5,349 nt of DNA from Methylobacter sp. (lineage in GTDB: Bacteria > Pseudomonadota > Gammaproteobacteria > Methylococcales > Methylomonadaceae), in contig PMJA01000237.1 of NCBI GenBank assembly GCA_003158415.1, positions 925 to 6,273 of the forward strand. The letters run 5' to 3'. A program made the translations under genes and the position numbers. Below, piece after piece: positions 1 to 5,349 of the stretch. Position 1 is the stretch's first letter. Every line of letters begins with the position of its first letter. The notes under the pieces were generated by a model. The model was not told the origin of the DNA, searched no databases, and worked only from the letters and a program-made list of their open reading frames with translations.

Positions 1-158
1 TGTTCCAGCAATCGACGGGAAACCGGGTCTTCAAAAACCAGCGCTGTCGCCCGTACCGAGAGCGACAGCGAGCGCGATTGCAATTCATCAAAGGCCAACA
101 GTGTCGGGGATTGCTCTTCCGGGTTGTCGGCCAGATTGCGGCTTAATTGTGCATTCAT
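1..158 (-). CDS. Sigma-54-dependent transcriptional activator (AAA+ enhancer-binding protein), N-terminal fragment
   Basis: Only the first 52 codons are in the window; the gene runs off the left edge. The reading frame is open from the ATG at 158-156 to the edge. Residues about 36-52 read VRATALVFEDPVSRRLLE, which resembles the segment just before the Walker A motif of short sigma-54 activators of the SfnR type (typically RAKALVFEDP-S--LL). These proteins bind enhancer DNA and use ATP hydrolysis by an AAA+ domain to open promoters held by sigma-54 RNA polymerase. The Walker A, GAFTGA and Fis-type HTH parts would lie outside the window and cannot be checked. Only about 35 residues precede the conserved segment, so there is no room for a GAF, PAS or receiver sensory domain. 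The start is supported by a GAGGA ribosome-binding site 6 bases upstream. The gene is divergent from the tetR-mdtAB operon, which has a sigma-54 promoter, so it is a natural candidate for that operon's activator (inference). The family call rests on a short stretch recognised from memory. Confidence 0.68.
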   Translation of the reverse strand, partial: MNAQLSRNLADNPEEQSPTLLAFDELQSRSLSLSVRATALVFEDPVSRRLLE

Positions 159-164
159 AGTATG

Positions 165-169
165 TCCTC
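165..169 (-). promoter_or_regulatory. Ribosome-binding site of the sigma-54 activator gene
   Basis: On the minus strand the sequence reads GAGGA, then six bases (CATACT), then the ATG at 158-156. This is a good Shine-Dalgarno match at normal spacing and fixes the start of the leftward gene. It contrasts with the three rightward genes, none of which has a comparable site. Confidence 0.7.
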
Positions 170-275
170 GTCTGATTAGCAACAAGTGGGTGGTTCAATG
201 TGTTTCAGGTTACCAAACAGCGGTGTCAGTCAGGTTAGTAGAGCCTATCTATCCGTTCGCTCCACAGGCGTTATA

Positions 276-293
276 AACTATCTTAGGATAGTT
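276..293. repeat. Inverted repeat AACTATC-N4-GATAGTT, candidate regulator-binding site
   Basis: AACTATC (276-282) and GATAGTT (287-293) are perfect 7-bp inverted arms around a TTAG spacer. The site lies about 118 bases upstream of the leftward activator start and about 230 bases upstream of the predicted sigma-54 start site. It could be an enhancer for the sigma-54 activator or an operator for the leftward gene. It is unlikely to be a terminator: no gene ends here and the stem is AT-rich with no T tract. A related TATCTAT core occurs at 246-252 and, inverted, at 339-345, but in AT-rich DNA that may be chance. Confidence 0.4.
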
Positions 294-301
294 GTTGTAT
301 G

Positions 302-314
302 TAACAAAATGATA
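302..314 (-). promoter_or_regulatory. Possible IHF-binding site
   Basis: Read on the plus strand, TAACAAAATGATA matches the inverted form of the IHF consensus (YAA-N4-TTGATW) with one mismatch, A for T at 309. It is followed by an AT-rich stretch, as is common at IHF sites. IHF often bends DNA between an enhancer and a sigma-54 promoter. The consensus is loose and the region is AT-rich, so a chance match is quite possible. Confidence 0.22.
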
Positions 315-486
315 TTTTATGATTTATATATCTCTAAAATAGATAATTTGTATTTTGACGTTGCCGCGCGGAAGGGGTTGCTTGCATTGTTGTTTGGCGG
401 TCATGACTGAGGCAGCGACTGTTGCTACTTAAGCAGTTCGGCAGGCGGAATTCAATATGACTGGACAAAAAACAAGAGCTTATTCA

Positions 487-503
487 TTGGCATGTGTTTT
501 GCT
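487..503 (+). promoter_or_regulatory. Sigma-54 (-24/-12) promoter for the tetR-mdtA-mdtB operon
   Basis: The sequence TTGGCATGTGTTTTGCT fits the sigma-54 consensus YTGGCACG-N4-TTGCW with one mismatch, T for C at 493. The invariant GG (489-490) and GC (501-502) are separated by exactly 10 bases, the required spacing. If C502 is -12, transcription would start near 514 and give a leader of about 60 bases before the tetR start at 574. The divergent gene at 1-158 appears to encode a sigma-54-dependent activator, which supports the call. Reading the same TTGGCA (487-492) as a sigma-70 -35 box gives only a poor -10 (TACATA at 512-517, 3 of 6 matches, at a 19-base spacing). Confidence 0.68.
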
Positions 504-506
504 TTA

Positions 507-522
507 TCAAATACATATTTGA
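507..522. promoter_or_regulatory. 16-bp palindrome over the predicted start site, candidate TetR operator
   Basis: TCAAATACATATTTGA consists of perfect 7-bp arms (507-513 and 516-522) around a central CA. It begins 5 bases after the -12 element and spans about -7 to +9 relative to the predicted start at 514, a position where a bound dimer would block the promoter. The size and symmetry suit a TetR-family dimer, and the first gene of the operon encodes one, so autorepression is the simplest reading. That pairing is inferred from position only. The site is AT-rich, which raises the odds of a chance palindrome. Confidence 0.48.
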
Positions 523-553
523 ATTGTAAATTTAATTTCCCAGCGGATAATCC

Positions 554-577
554 ATGAATTCATTATTTAAGCTATGA
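554..577 (+). CDS. Putative seven-codon upstream ORF overlapping the tetR start
   Basis: An ATG at 554 opens a seven-codon frame (MNSLFKL) that stops at TGA 575-577. The stop overlaps the tetR start in an ATGA arrangement at 574-577, a layout typical of translational coupling. The tetR start has no recognisable Shine-Dalgarno site, so ribosomes finishing this short frame could restart on tetR. The uORF's own upstream sequence, AGCGGATAATCC, holds only a weak AGCGGA. It would lie in the leader made from the sigma-54 promoter. The frame is so short that chance is a real alternative. Confidence 0.25.
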   Translation: MNSLFKL

Positions 578-1218
578 CGGATATAAAAACCAAGTCTGAA
601 AAAACCCGCAACCGCTTGTTAACCGCAGCCAGCCGCATTTTTGCAAAAAAAGGCTTTCAGGAGTCGACAATAGCTGAAATTTGCGAGCAGGCGGAAACTA
701 ATATCGCCTCGGTTAATTATCATTTTCGCGATAAGGAGACGCTATATCTGGAATCCTGGCGCTTTGCCTTTAACCGCGAGCTTAGCCTTTATCCTCCGAA
801 CGGCGGCGTGATGGCCGATGCGCCTGCGGAACAGCGGCTGGCGGCAAGAATCCGCTCGTTAATCAGCCGGGTTGCTGACGACAACTCGTATTCATTCGCT
901 ATTATCAATAAGGAAATGGCGCAGCCTACCCGATTGCTTGCCGACATACTAGAAAAAGAAATCAATCCGCAGCGTTTGCAAATGTTGAGCTTGTTAAAGG
1001 AATGCCTGGGACAGGCGGCTAGCGATCAACAGATTCAATATTGCCATACCAGCATTATGGGTCAATGTTTTCAGCTATTGCGATTAAAACACATGCAAAA
1101 CGCCCGCCATTTTCGCAGTCATCCTAGCGATTTGAGCGACAGCAAGGCTTTTGCCGAACACATTGTGCAGTTTTCTCTGGCCGGTATTCAAGCCATTCGC
1201 TCTCAAACCCTTAACTAA
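574..1218 (+). CDS. TetR/AcrR-family transcriptional repressor, CecR (YbiH)-like
   Basis: This 214-residue protein is of normal TetR-family length. Residues about 10-56 form the N-terminal DNA-binding domain, with the helix-turn-helix around 32-51 (TIAEICEQAETNIASVNYHF) followed by the family signature RDKETLY. Residues about 85-210 form the all-helical ligand and dimer domain. The segment INKEMAQPTRLLADILEKEI and the later SIMGQCFQLLRLKHM resemble the CecR/YbiH C-terminal domain (DUF1956), whose members often control efflux genes. The ligand cannot be predicted. The start is the first possible one, because an in-frame TAA lies two codons upstream at 568-570. It has no clear Shine-Dalgarno site. 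It is the first gene of an apparent operon with mdtA, 9 bases downstream and in the same frame. It probably represses its own operon, perhaps through the palindrome at 507-522 (inference). Confidence 0.9.
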   Translation: MTDIKTKSEKTRNRLLTAASRIFAKKGFQESTIAEICEQAETNIASVNYHFRDKETLYLESWRFAFNRELSLYPPNGGVMADAPAEQRLAARIRSLISRVADDNSYSFAIINKEMAQPTRLLADILEKEINPQRLQMLSLLKECLGQAASDQQIQYCHTSIMGQCFQLLRLKHMQNARHFRSHPSDLSDSKAFAEHIVQFSLAGIQAIRSQTLN

Positions 1219-1227
1219 CACGTTTGT

Positions 1228-2526
1228 ATGAGTTCAAACCATTCCCACGAATTACTCCCGCCCGTCAGTCGGCGTCGGACCTTTTTATTGCCCGGATCGC
1301 TGATCGTATTGGCTATTGCCGCCGTAGGCTTTTATTTCCAGCATCAGTCGGCCGCCCCGGAAACGCAGATTCGGTCAGCGGAAGGTCGACACGGACATGG
1401 CGATCATGATCATGACGATCATGATGCGCCGACGGCAGTCGCCATAGAAACCGTAAGTCAGGATGATTTTCCAGTGTATTTGAATGGTTTGGGCACGGTG
1501 ACCGCATTGCGTACCGTGACCGTTAAACCCAGAGTGGATGGTCAATTGATGAAAGTGGCCTTCACTGAAGGCCAGATGGTCAAGGAAGGTGATTTGTTGG
1601 CGGAAATCGATCCACGTGCGTTTCAGGTGCAGTTGCAGCAGGCTGAAGGTCAGTTGCTGCGCGATGAGGCCTTATTGAAAAATGCCGAATTAGACCACGG
1701 TCGTTACCAGAAACTGCTGGAACAGGATTCCATTTCCTCGCAACAGACGGTGACCCAGGAGGCGCTAGTCAAACAATATCAAGGCGGCGTGGAAATGGAT
1801 AAGGCCATGGTCAATAACGCCAAACTACAGCTCAGTTATACCCGCTTAACCGCACCGACACACGGACGCGTAGGTCTGCGTCAGATTGATCAAGGCAATA
1901 TCGTTCATGCCACCGATGCAGGCGGCTTGGTGGTGATTACCCAGTTACAGCCAATCACAGTGATATTTACTCTGCCCGAAGACAAGGTGCAGCCGATCAT
2001 AAAGCGCTGGCGTTCCAACGAACCCGTTAGCGTGTTCGCTTATGACCGGGCGGGTAAAAATAGGCTGGCCGAAGGAAAACTGCTGGCCGTGGATAACCAG
2101 ATCGATCCCACCACCGGTACACTCAAACTTAAGGCTCAGTTCGATAACAGCGAGCATACGCTATTCGCCAACCAGTTTGTGAACATCAAAATGCACCTGG
2201 ATACTCTGAGCGGCGCAACACTGGTGTCTAGCGCCGCCATTCAGCATGATAGCGAAGGCGCTTTTGTGTATCTGGTCGACAAAGACAAAACGGTGCAGAT
2301 GCGCCGCGTCACTTTGGGGCCGACTGACGACGACAAAGTGGTGGTGTTAAGCAATCTGGCCGCTAACGAAACGGTGGTGGTGGAAGGCATAGACCGCCTT
2401 AAGGCGGGTAGTCAGGTCGATATTGCCCAAAAAGACGGCACCGCCGTGGCGGCCAGCCCGGAGACACAAACTTCACCACAGCCCCGGCCCGAAGGTAAGT
2501 TTCGCAAACGGGATCGGCGCTCATAA
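1228..2526 (+). CDS. mdtA: RND efflux pump periplasmic adaptor subunit, MdtA-like
   Basis: This 432-residue membrane fusion protein links an inner-membrane RND pump to an outer-membrane channel. Residues about 18-37 are a hydrophobic anchor after an Arg cluster (RRR), with no lipobox cysteine. Residues 55-66 are an unusual His/Asp-rich linker. From about 80 it follows E. coli MdtA: the barrel-sandwich half ([20 protein letters not shown], then [16 protein letters not shown] at 114-129), an alpha-helical hairpin at about 133-203, the second lipoyl half ([20 protein letters not shown], 202-221), a beta-barrel ([17 protein letters not shown] through [15 protein letters not shown]) and a membrane-proximal domain to about 400. 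The tail is basic and ends RRS, compared with ARS in E. coli MdtA. There is no Shine-Dalgarno site in the 9-base gap after tetR and no earlier in-frame start, so translation is probably coupled. mdtB follows after one base. The mdtA symbol is by similarity recalled from memory; the substrates are unknown. Confidence 0.9.
   Translation: MSSNHSHELLPPVSRRRTFLLPGSLIVLAIAAVGFYFQHQSAAPETQIRSAEGRHGHGDHDHDDHDAPTAVAIETVSQDDFPVYLNGLGTVTALRTVTVKPRVDGQLMKVAFTEGQMVKEGDLLAEIDPRAFQVQLQQAEGQLLRDEALLKNAELDHGRYQKLLEQDSISSQQTVTQEALVKQYQGGVEMDKAMVNNAKLQLSYTRLTAPTHGRVGLRQIDQGNIVHATDAGGLVVITQLQPITVIFTLPEDKVQPIIKRWRSNEPVSVFAYDRAGKNRLAEGKLLAVDNQIDPTTGTLKLKAQFDNSEHTLFANQFVNIKMHLDTLSGATLVSSAAIQHDSEGAFVYLVDKDKTVQMRRVTLGPTDDDKVVVLSNLAANETVVVEGIDRLKAGSQVDIAQKDGTAVAASPETQTSPQPRPEGKFRKRDRRS
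1402..1425 (+). repeat. GATCAT-rich repeat encoding the His/Asp segment of MdtA
   Basis: The DNA reads GATCATGATCATGAC followed by GATCATGAT, an imperfect tandem array of GAT and CAT codons for Asp and His. It is also rich in the self-complementary words ATGATCAT and ATCATGAT. It encodes residues 59-66, with His 55 and 57 just before. The repeat keeps the reading frame, and changes in units of six bases would lengthen or shorten the linker without a frameshift. Confidence 0.6.
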
Positions 2527-2527
2527 G

Positions 2528-5349
2528 ATGGCATCCTCAAAACATAATCCGGCGAGTTTTAACCCTTCCCGACTGTTTATTCTGCGACCGGTGGCGACTT
2601 CGCTGCTGATGGTGGCGATGTTGCTGGTAGGCATATTGGCTTACCGGCTGCTGCCGGTATCGGCGCTGCCGCAAGTCGATTATCCGACCATACAGGTTGT
2701 GACCTTATATCCGGGCGCCAGCCCCGAGGTAATGACATCAGTTATTACAGCGCCTTTGGAACGCCAGTTTGGGCAAATGCCGGGGCTTACCCAGATGTCG
2801 TCGACCAGTTCGGGCGGGGCTTCGGTGGTCACGTTGCAATTCAATCTGAATCTGGATTTGGATATCGCCGAACAGAGCGTACAGGCGGCAATTAATGCCG
2901 CCACCAATTTTTTGCCCGCCGATTTGCCGCAGTCGCCGATATACAGCAAGGTCAACCCGGCCGACACGCCGATCATGACCTTGGCGGTCAGCTCCAATGC
3001 CTTACCGCTGTTCAAGGTTGAGGATTTGATTGATACGAGACTGGCGCAGAAACTCGCCCAATTACCCGGCGTCGGCCTAGTTAGTATCAGCGGTGGACAG
3101 CGTCCGGCGGTGCGTATTCAGGTCAATTACAAAGCGCTGGCGGCTTACGGCATCAGTCTGGAGGATGTGCGTGCGGTCATCGCTGCCGCCAACGTCAATC
3201 AACCCAAGGGTATGTTCAATGGCCCGATGCGTTCGGCAATTATCGACAGTAATGATCAGTTACACTCGGCGGCTGAATATCGCGACGTGGTTGTCGCTTA
3301 CCGCAACGGCGCTCCGGTACGACTGTCCGAAGTCGCCAAAGTCATAGACGGTGCTGAAAATGTGCGGCTGGAGGCCTGGGCCAACGACAAAGCAGCCGTC
3401 ATCGTCAACGTCCAACGCCAGCCCGGCGCTAACGTTATTGAAGTCGTAGACCGCATCAAGGCCTTGCTGCCGCAATTACAGGCGACCTTGCCGCTGAGTG
3501 TCGAAGTGCTGCCTTTAACCGATCGCACTGTGACCATACGCGCCTCGGTACACGATGTGCAATTTGAATTGCTGCTGGCTATTGCGCTGGTGGTGATGGT
3601 GATTTTTTTATTTTTACGCAATATCCCGGCCACCATCATTCCAGGCATTGCCGTGCCGCTATCGTTGGTCGGCACGTTTGCGGTGATGTATCTGGCCGAA
3701 TTCAGCATCAACAACCTGACGCTGATGGCGTTGACCATCGCCACCGGTTTCGTGGTAGACGACGCCATCGTGGTCATCGAAAACATAAGCCGCTATATCG
3801 AGCGCGGCGAAACGCCATTGAAAGCGGCGCTGAAAGGCTCGGAACAAATCGGCTTCACCATCATCTCGCTGACCTTTTCGCTGGTCGCCGTGCTGATCCC
3901 GCTGTTGTTTATGAGCGATGTCGTGGGCCGGTTATTCCGGGAATTCGCCATCACGCTGGCGGTGGCGATTTTGATTTCTGCGGTGGTGTCGTTGACGCTG
4001 ACGCCGATGATGTGCGCCAAGCTGTTACGGGCCGATGCGGCGTATCATCACGACGCCGCCGATAAGCCTGTCGACTGGTTCGACCGGCTGATTGCCGGTT
4101 ATGGCCGCAGCCTGGAATGGGTGCTGAAACGGCAAGTTCTGACCATGCTGGTATTTTTCGCCACGGCGGCATTGACCGTGGTGCTGTATATCGTTATCCC
4201 CAAGGGCTTTTTTCCGATACAGGACACCGGTATTATCCAGGGCATTTCCGAAGCGCCGCAAAATGTCTCGTTCTCCGCAATGGCCGAGTATCAGCAAAAA
4301 CTGGGCAAGCTGATACTTGAAGATCCGGCGGTAGACAATCTGTCATCGTTTATCGGCGTCGATGGCATCAACACCACGCCCAACAGCGGCCGCTTTTTGA
4401 TCAACCTGAAACCGCATGCCGAACGCCCGGACAACGCCAGCGTCGTCATTGCCCGTTTAAAAACCAAGCTGGCCGGGCTGACCGGCGTCACCTTGTATTT
4501 GCAACCGGTGCAGGATCTAACCATGGAAAGCCGGGTCAGCCGCACCCAGTACCAATTTACCCTGGAAACGGCCGATATTGATGAGCTGAACAAGTGGACG
4601 CATCGCTTGGTGGAACGTCTGTCTGGACAGTCGGAGTTCAGCGATGTGACTTCCGATGTGCAGGATCAGGGTAAACAGGTTTATGTCAACATAGACCGCA
4701 GCACCGCCAGCCGTCTCGGCATTACCACCGCCGCAGTGGATAACACCTTATACAGTGCTTACGGGCAACGGCTGGTTTCGACCATTTTTACCCAATCCAA
4801 CCAGTACCGGGTCGTGCTCGAAGTTGACCCTGCCGCCCAAAATTCCCCGGAAACACTCAAGGAGTTACGGATTCCTTCCACCAATGGCACTCAGGTGCCG
4901 TTGTCGGCGATAGCCGAAATATCGGAACGACCTACGCCGCTGTCCATTAATCATCTCGACCAGTTTCCGGTTGCGACACTGTCATTTAACTTGGCGTCCG
5001 GCGCGTCGCTAGGCGATGCAGTCAATGCCATCGAGCGCGTCAAGCAAGAAATCGACTTGCCGCTCAGCATACATACCAGTTACCAGGGCGCGGCATTGGC
5101 TTTTAAAGCCTCGCTGGGCAATACTTTGTGGTTGATTCTGGCTGCAGTTATTACGGTTTATATCGTGCTGGGCGTGTTGTACGAAAGTTATATCCATCCG
5201 ATCACCATTTTGTCCACGCTGCCTTCCGCCGGTGTCGGCGCATTGCTGGCGCTGATGATTACGCGCGTGGACTTCAGTGTGATTGCGCTCATCGGCATGA
5301 TCCTACTGATCGGCATCGTGCAAAAGAACGCCATCATGATGATCGACTT
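2528..5349 (+). CDS. mdtB: RND multidrug efflux transporter permease subunit, MdtB-like (3' end outside window)
   Basis: This open frame of 940 complete codons runs off the right edge; the family is about 1040 residues, so roughly the last 100 (TM11-TM12) are missing. It is a proton-driven inner-membrane pump of the HAE1 type. It tracks E. coli MdtB throughout: TM1 at about 21-40, then [20 protein letters not shown], the periplasmic porter domain with [14 protein letters not shown] and [10 protein letters not shown]2-TM6 at about 340-480, and the second half starting near residue 540 with [13 protein letters not shown] and [10 protein letters not shown]. The proton-relay residues are present: Asp411 and Asp412 in [15 protein letters not shown] (TM4) and Lys933 in [12 protein letters not shown] (TM10), equivalent to AcrB D407, D408 and K940. 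I see no frameshift or internal stop. The ATG follows the mdtA stop by one base, and the nearest purine-rich stretch (ACGGGA, 2508-2513) is too distant for a good ribosome-binding site, so coupling is likely. In E. coli, MdtB works with MdtC as a mixed trimer; a second pump gene downstream is expected but not visible. Confidence 0.93.
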   Translation, partial: MASSKHNPASFNPSRLFILRPVATSLLMVAMLLVGILAYRLLPVSALPQVDYPTIQVVTLYPGASPEVMTSVITAPLERQFGQMPGLTQMSSTSSGGASVVTLQFNLNLDLDIAEQSVQAAINAATNFLPADLPQSPIYSKVNPADTPIMTLAVSSNALPLFKVEDLIDTRLAQKLAQLPGVGLVSISGGQRPAVRIQVNYKALAAYGISLEDVRAVIAAANVNQPKGMFNGPMRSAIIDSNDQLHSAAEYRDVVVAYRNGAPVRLSEVAKVIDGAENVRLEAWANDKAAVIVNVQRQPGANVIEVVDRIKALLPQLQATLPLSVEVLPLTDRTVTIRASVHDVQFELLLAIALVVMVIFLFLRNIPATIIPGIAVPLSLVGTFAVMYLAEFSINNLTLMALTIATGFVVDDAIVVIENISRYIERGETPLKAALKGSEQIGFTIISLTFSLVAVLIPLLFMSDVVGRLFREFAITLAVAILISAVVSLTLTPMMCAKLLRADAAYHHDAADKPVDWFDRLIAGYGRSLEWVLKRQVLTMLVFFATAALTVVLYIVIPKGFFPIQDTGIIQGISEAPQNVSFSAMAEYQQKLGKLILEDPAVDNLSSFIGVDGINTTPNSGRFLINLKPHAERPDNASVVIARLKTKLAGLTGVTLYLQPVQDLTMESRVSRTQYQFTLETADIDELNKWTHRLVERLSGQSEFSDVTSDVQDQGKQVYVNIDRSTASRLGITTAAVDNTLYSAYGQRLVSTIFTQSNQYRVVLEVDPAAQNSPETLKELRIPSTNGTQVPLSAIAEISERPTPLSINHLDQFPVATLSFNLASGASLGDAVNAIERVKQEIDLPLSIHTSYQGAALAFKASLGNTLWLILAAVITVYIVLGVLYESYIHPITILSTLPSAGVGALLALMITRVDFSVIALIGMILLIGIVQKNAIMMID

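Larger units (their letters stand above)
159..573. other. Divergent intergenic control region
   Basis: This 415-base gap separates the leftward activator gene from the rightward tetR-mdtA-mdtB operon. I see no convincing gene of normal size in it. About 270-355 and 475-570 are strongly AT-rich compared with the flanking genes, and 356-470 is more GC-rich. It contains an inverted repeat at 276-293, a possible IHF-like site at 302-314, a sigma-54 promoter at 487-503, a palindrome at 507-522 and a seven-codon upstream ORF at 554-577. A weak interrupted dyad, ACTG-N12-CAGT at 418-437, lies about 86 bases before the predicted start site, where an activator could bind, but it is too short to call. 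No clear sigma-70 promoter for the leftward gene was found; a TATAAC-like -10 on the minus strand at 275-270 lacks a good -35. Confidence 0.75.

Noticed and set aside
400..407. Perfect 8-bp palindrome GTCATGAC
   Set aside because: Eight-base palindromes are expected by chance in a region of this length, and the flanking bases do not extend the symmetry.
186..410. A 74-codon open frame in the intergenic region
   Set aside because: It starts at a GTG with no ribosome-binding site, has no recognisable motif or membrane segment, and its composition follows the local AT-rich DNA. It lies across candidate control sites.
487..517. Sigma-70 reading of TTGGCA with a downstream TACATA
   Set aside because: The -10 matches only 3 of 6 positions with a 19-base spacing, whereas the sigma-54 reading of the same bases has exact spacing and one mismatch.
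554..563. Perfect 10-bp palindrome ATGAATTCAT
   Set aside because: It is short, contains a common EcoRI-type hexamer, and lies within the leader at the uORF start. Nothing links it to a regulator.
1224..1409. A second plus-strand frame overlapping the start of mdtA
   Set aside because: It is a shadow in another frame. The frame starting at 1228 encodes the recognisable anchor and adaptor domains.
3602..3615. T-rich tract (T7-A-T5) in mdtB, considered as a slippage or frameshift site
   Set aside because: The frame continues intact on both sides and the bases encode IFLFLRN, the expected membrane segment sequence. Nothing suggests programmed slippage.
3298..3786. A 162-codon minus-strand open frame opposite mdtB
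   Set aside because: It is Ser/Thr/Met-rich low-complexity translation typical of the antisense of a conserved gene, and the plus-strand frame here is an unbroken match to RND pump motifs.

Overview
The window looks like a Gram-negative, probably gammaproteobacterial, chromosome segment. The main reasons are a close match in kind to the Enterobacterial MdtA/MdtB efflux proteins, a sigma-54 activator gene and moderate GC content in the genes. The codon and protein style would fit a methanotroph-like gammaproteobacterium such as Methylomonas, but that is only an impression and the sequence does not prove it.

Layout. At the left edge, on the minus strand, is the first 52 codons of a sigma-54-dependent activator (bacterial enhancer-binding protein) with a very short N-terminal region. 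A 415-base, partly very AT-rich divergent intergenic region follows. It holds several candidate control sites: an AACTATC/GATAGTT inverted repeat, a weak IHF-like site, a near-consensus sigma-54 (-24/-12) promoter pointing right, and a 16-bp palindrome sitting on that promoter's expected start site. To the right, on the plus strand, are three tightly packed genes: a TetR-family repressor of the CecR type, the periplasmic adaptor mdtA, and the inner-membrane RND pump mdtB. mdtB is cut by the window's right edge after 940 codons.

How it may work together. The three plus-strand genes look like one operon, with gaps of 9 and 1 bases and no clear ribosome-binding sites inside. MdtA and MdtB would form the adaptor and pump of a tripartite drug/metabolite exporter. 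In E. coli the same pump also needs MdtC, and a second RND gene may lie just beyond the edge. The most striking feature is the inferred regulatory logic: a sigma-54 promoter that a divergently encoded activator could switch on, with a palindrome on the transcription start that the operon's own TetR protein could use for repression. E. coli mdtABC is instead controlled by the BaeSR two-component system. The adaptor also carries an unusual His/Asp-rich segment just after its membrane anchor. The promoter and operator are read directly from sequence; their pairing with these two regulators is inference.
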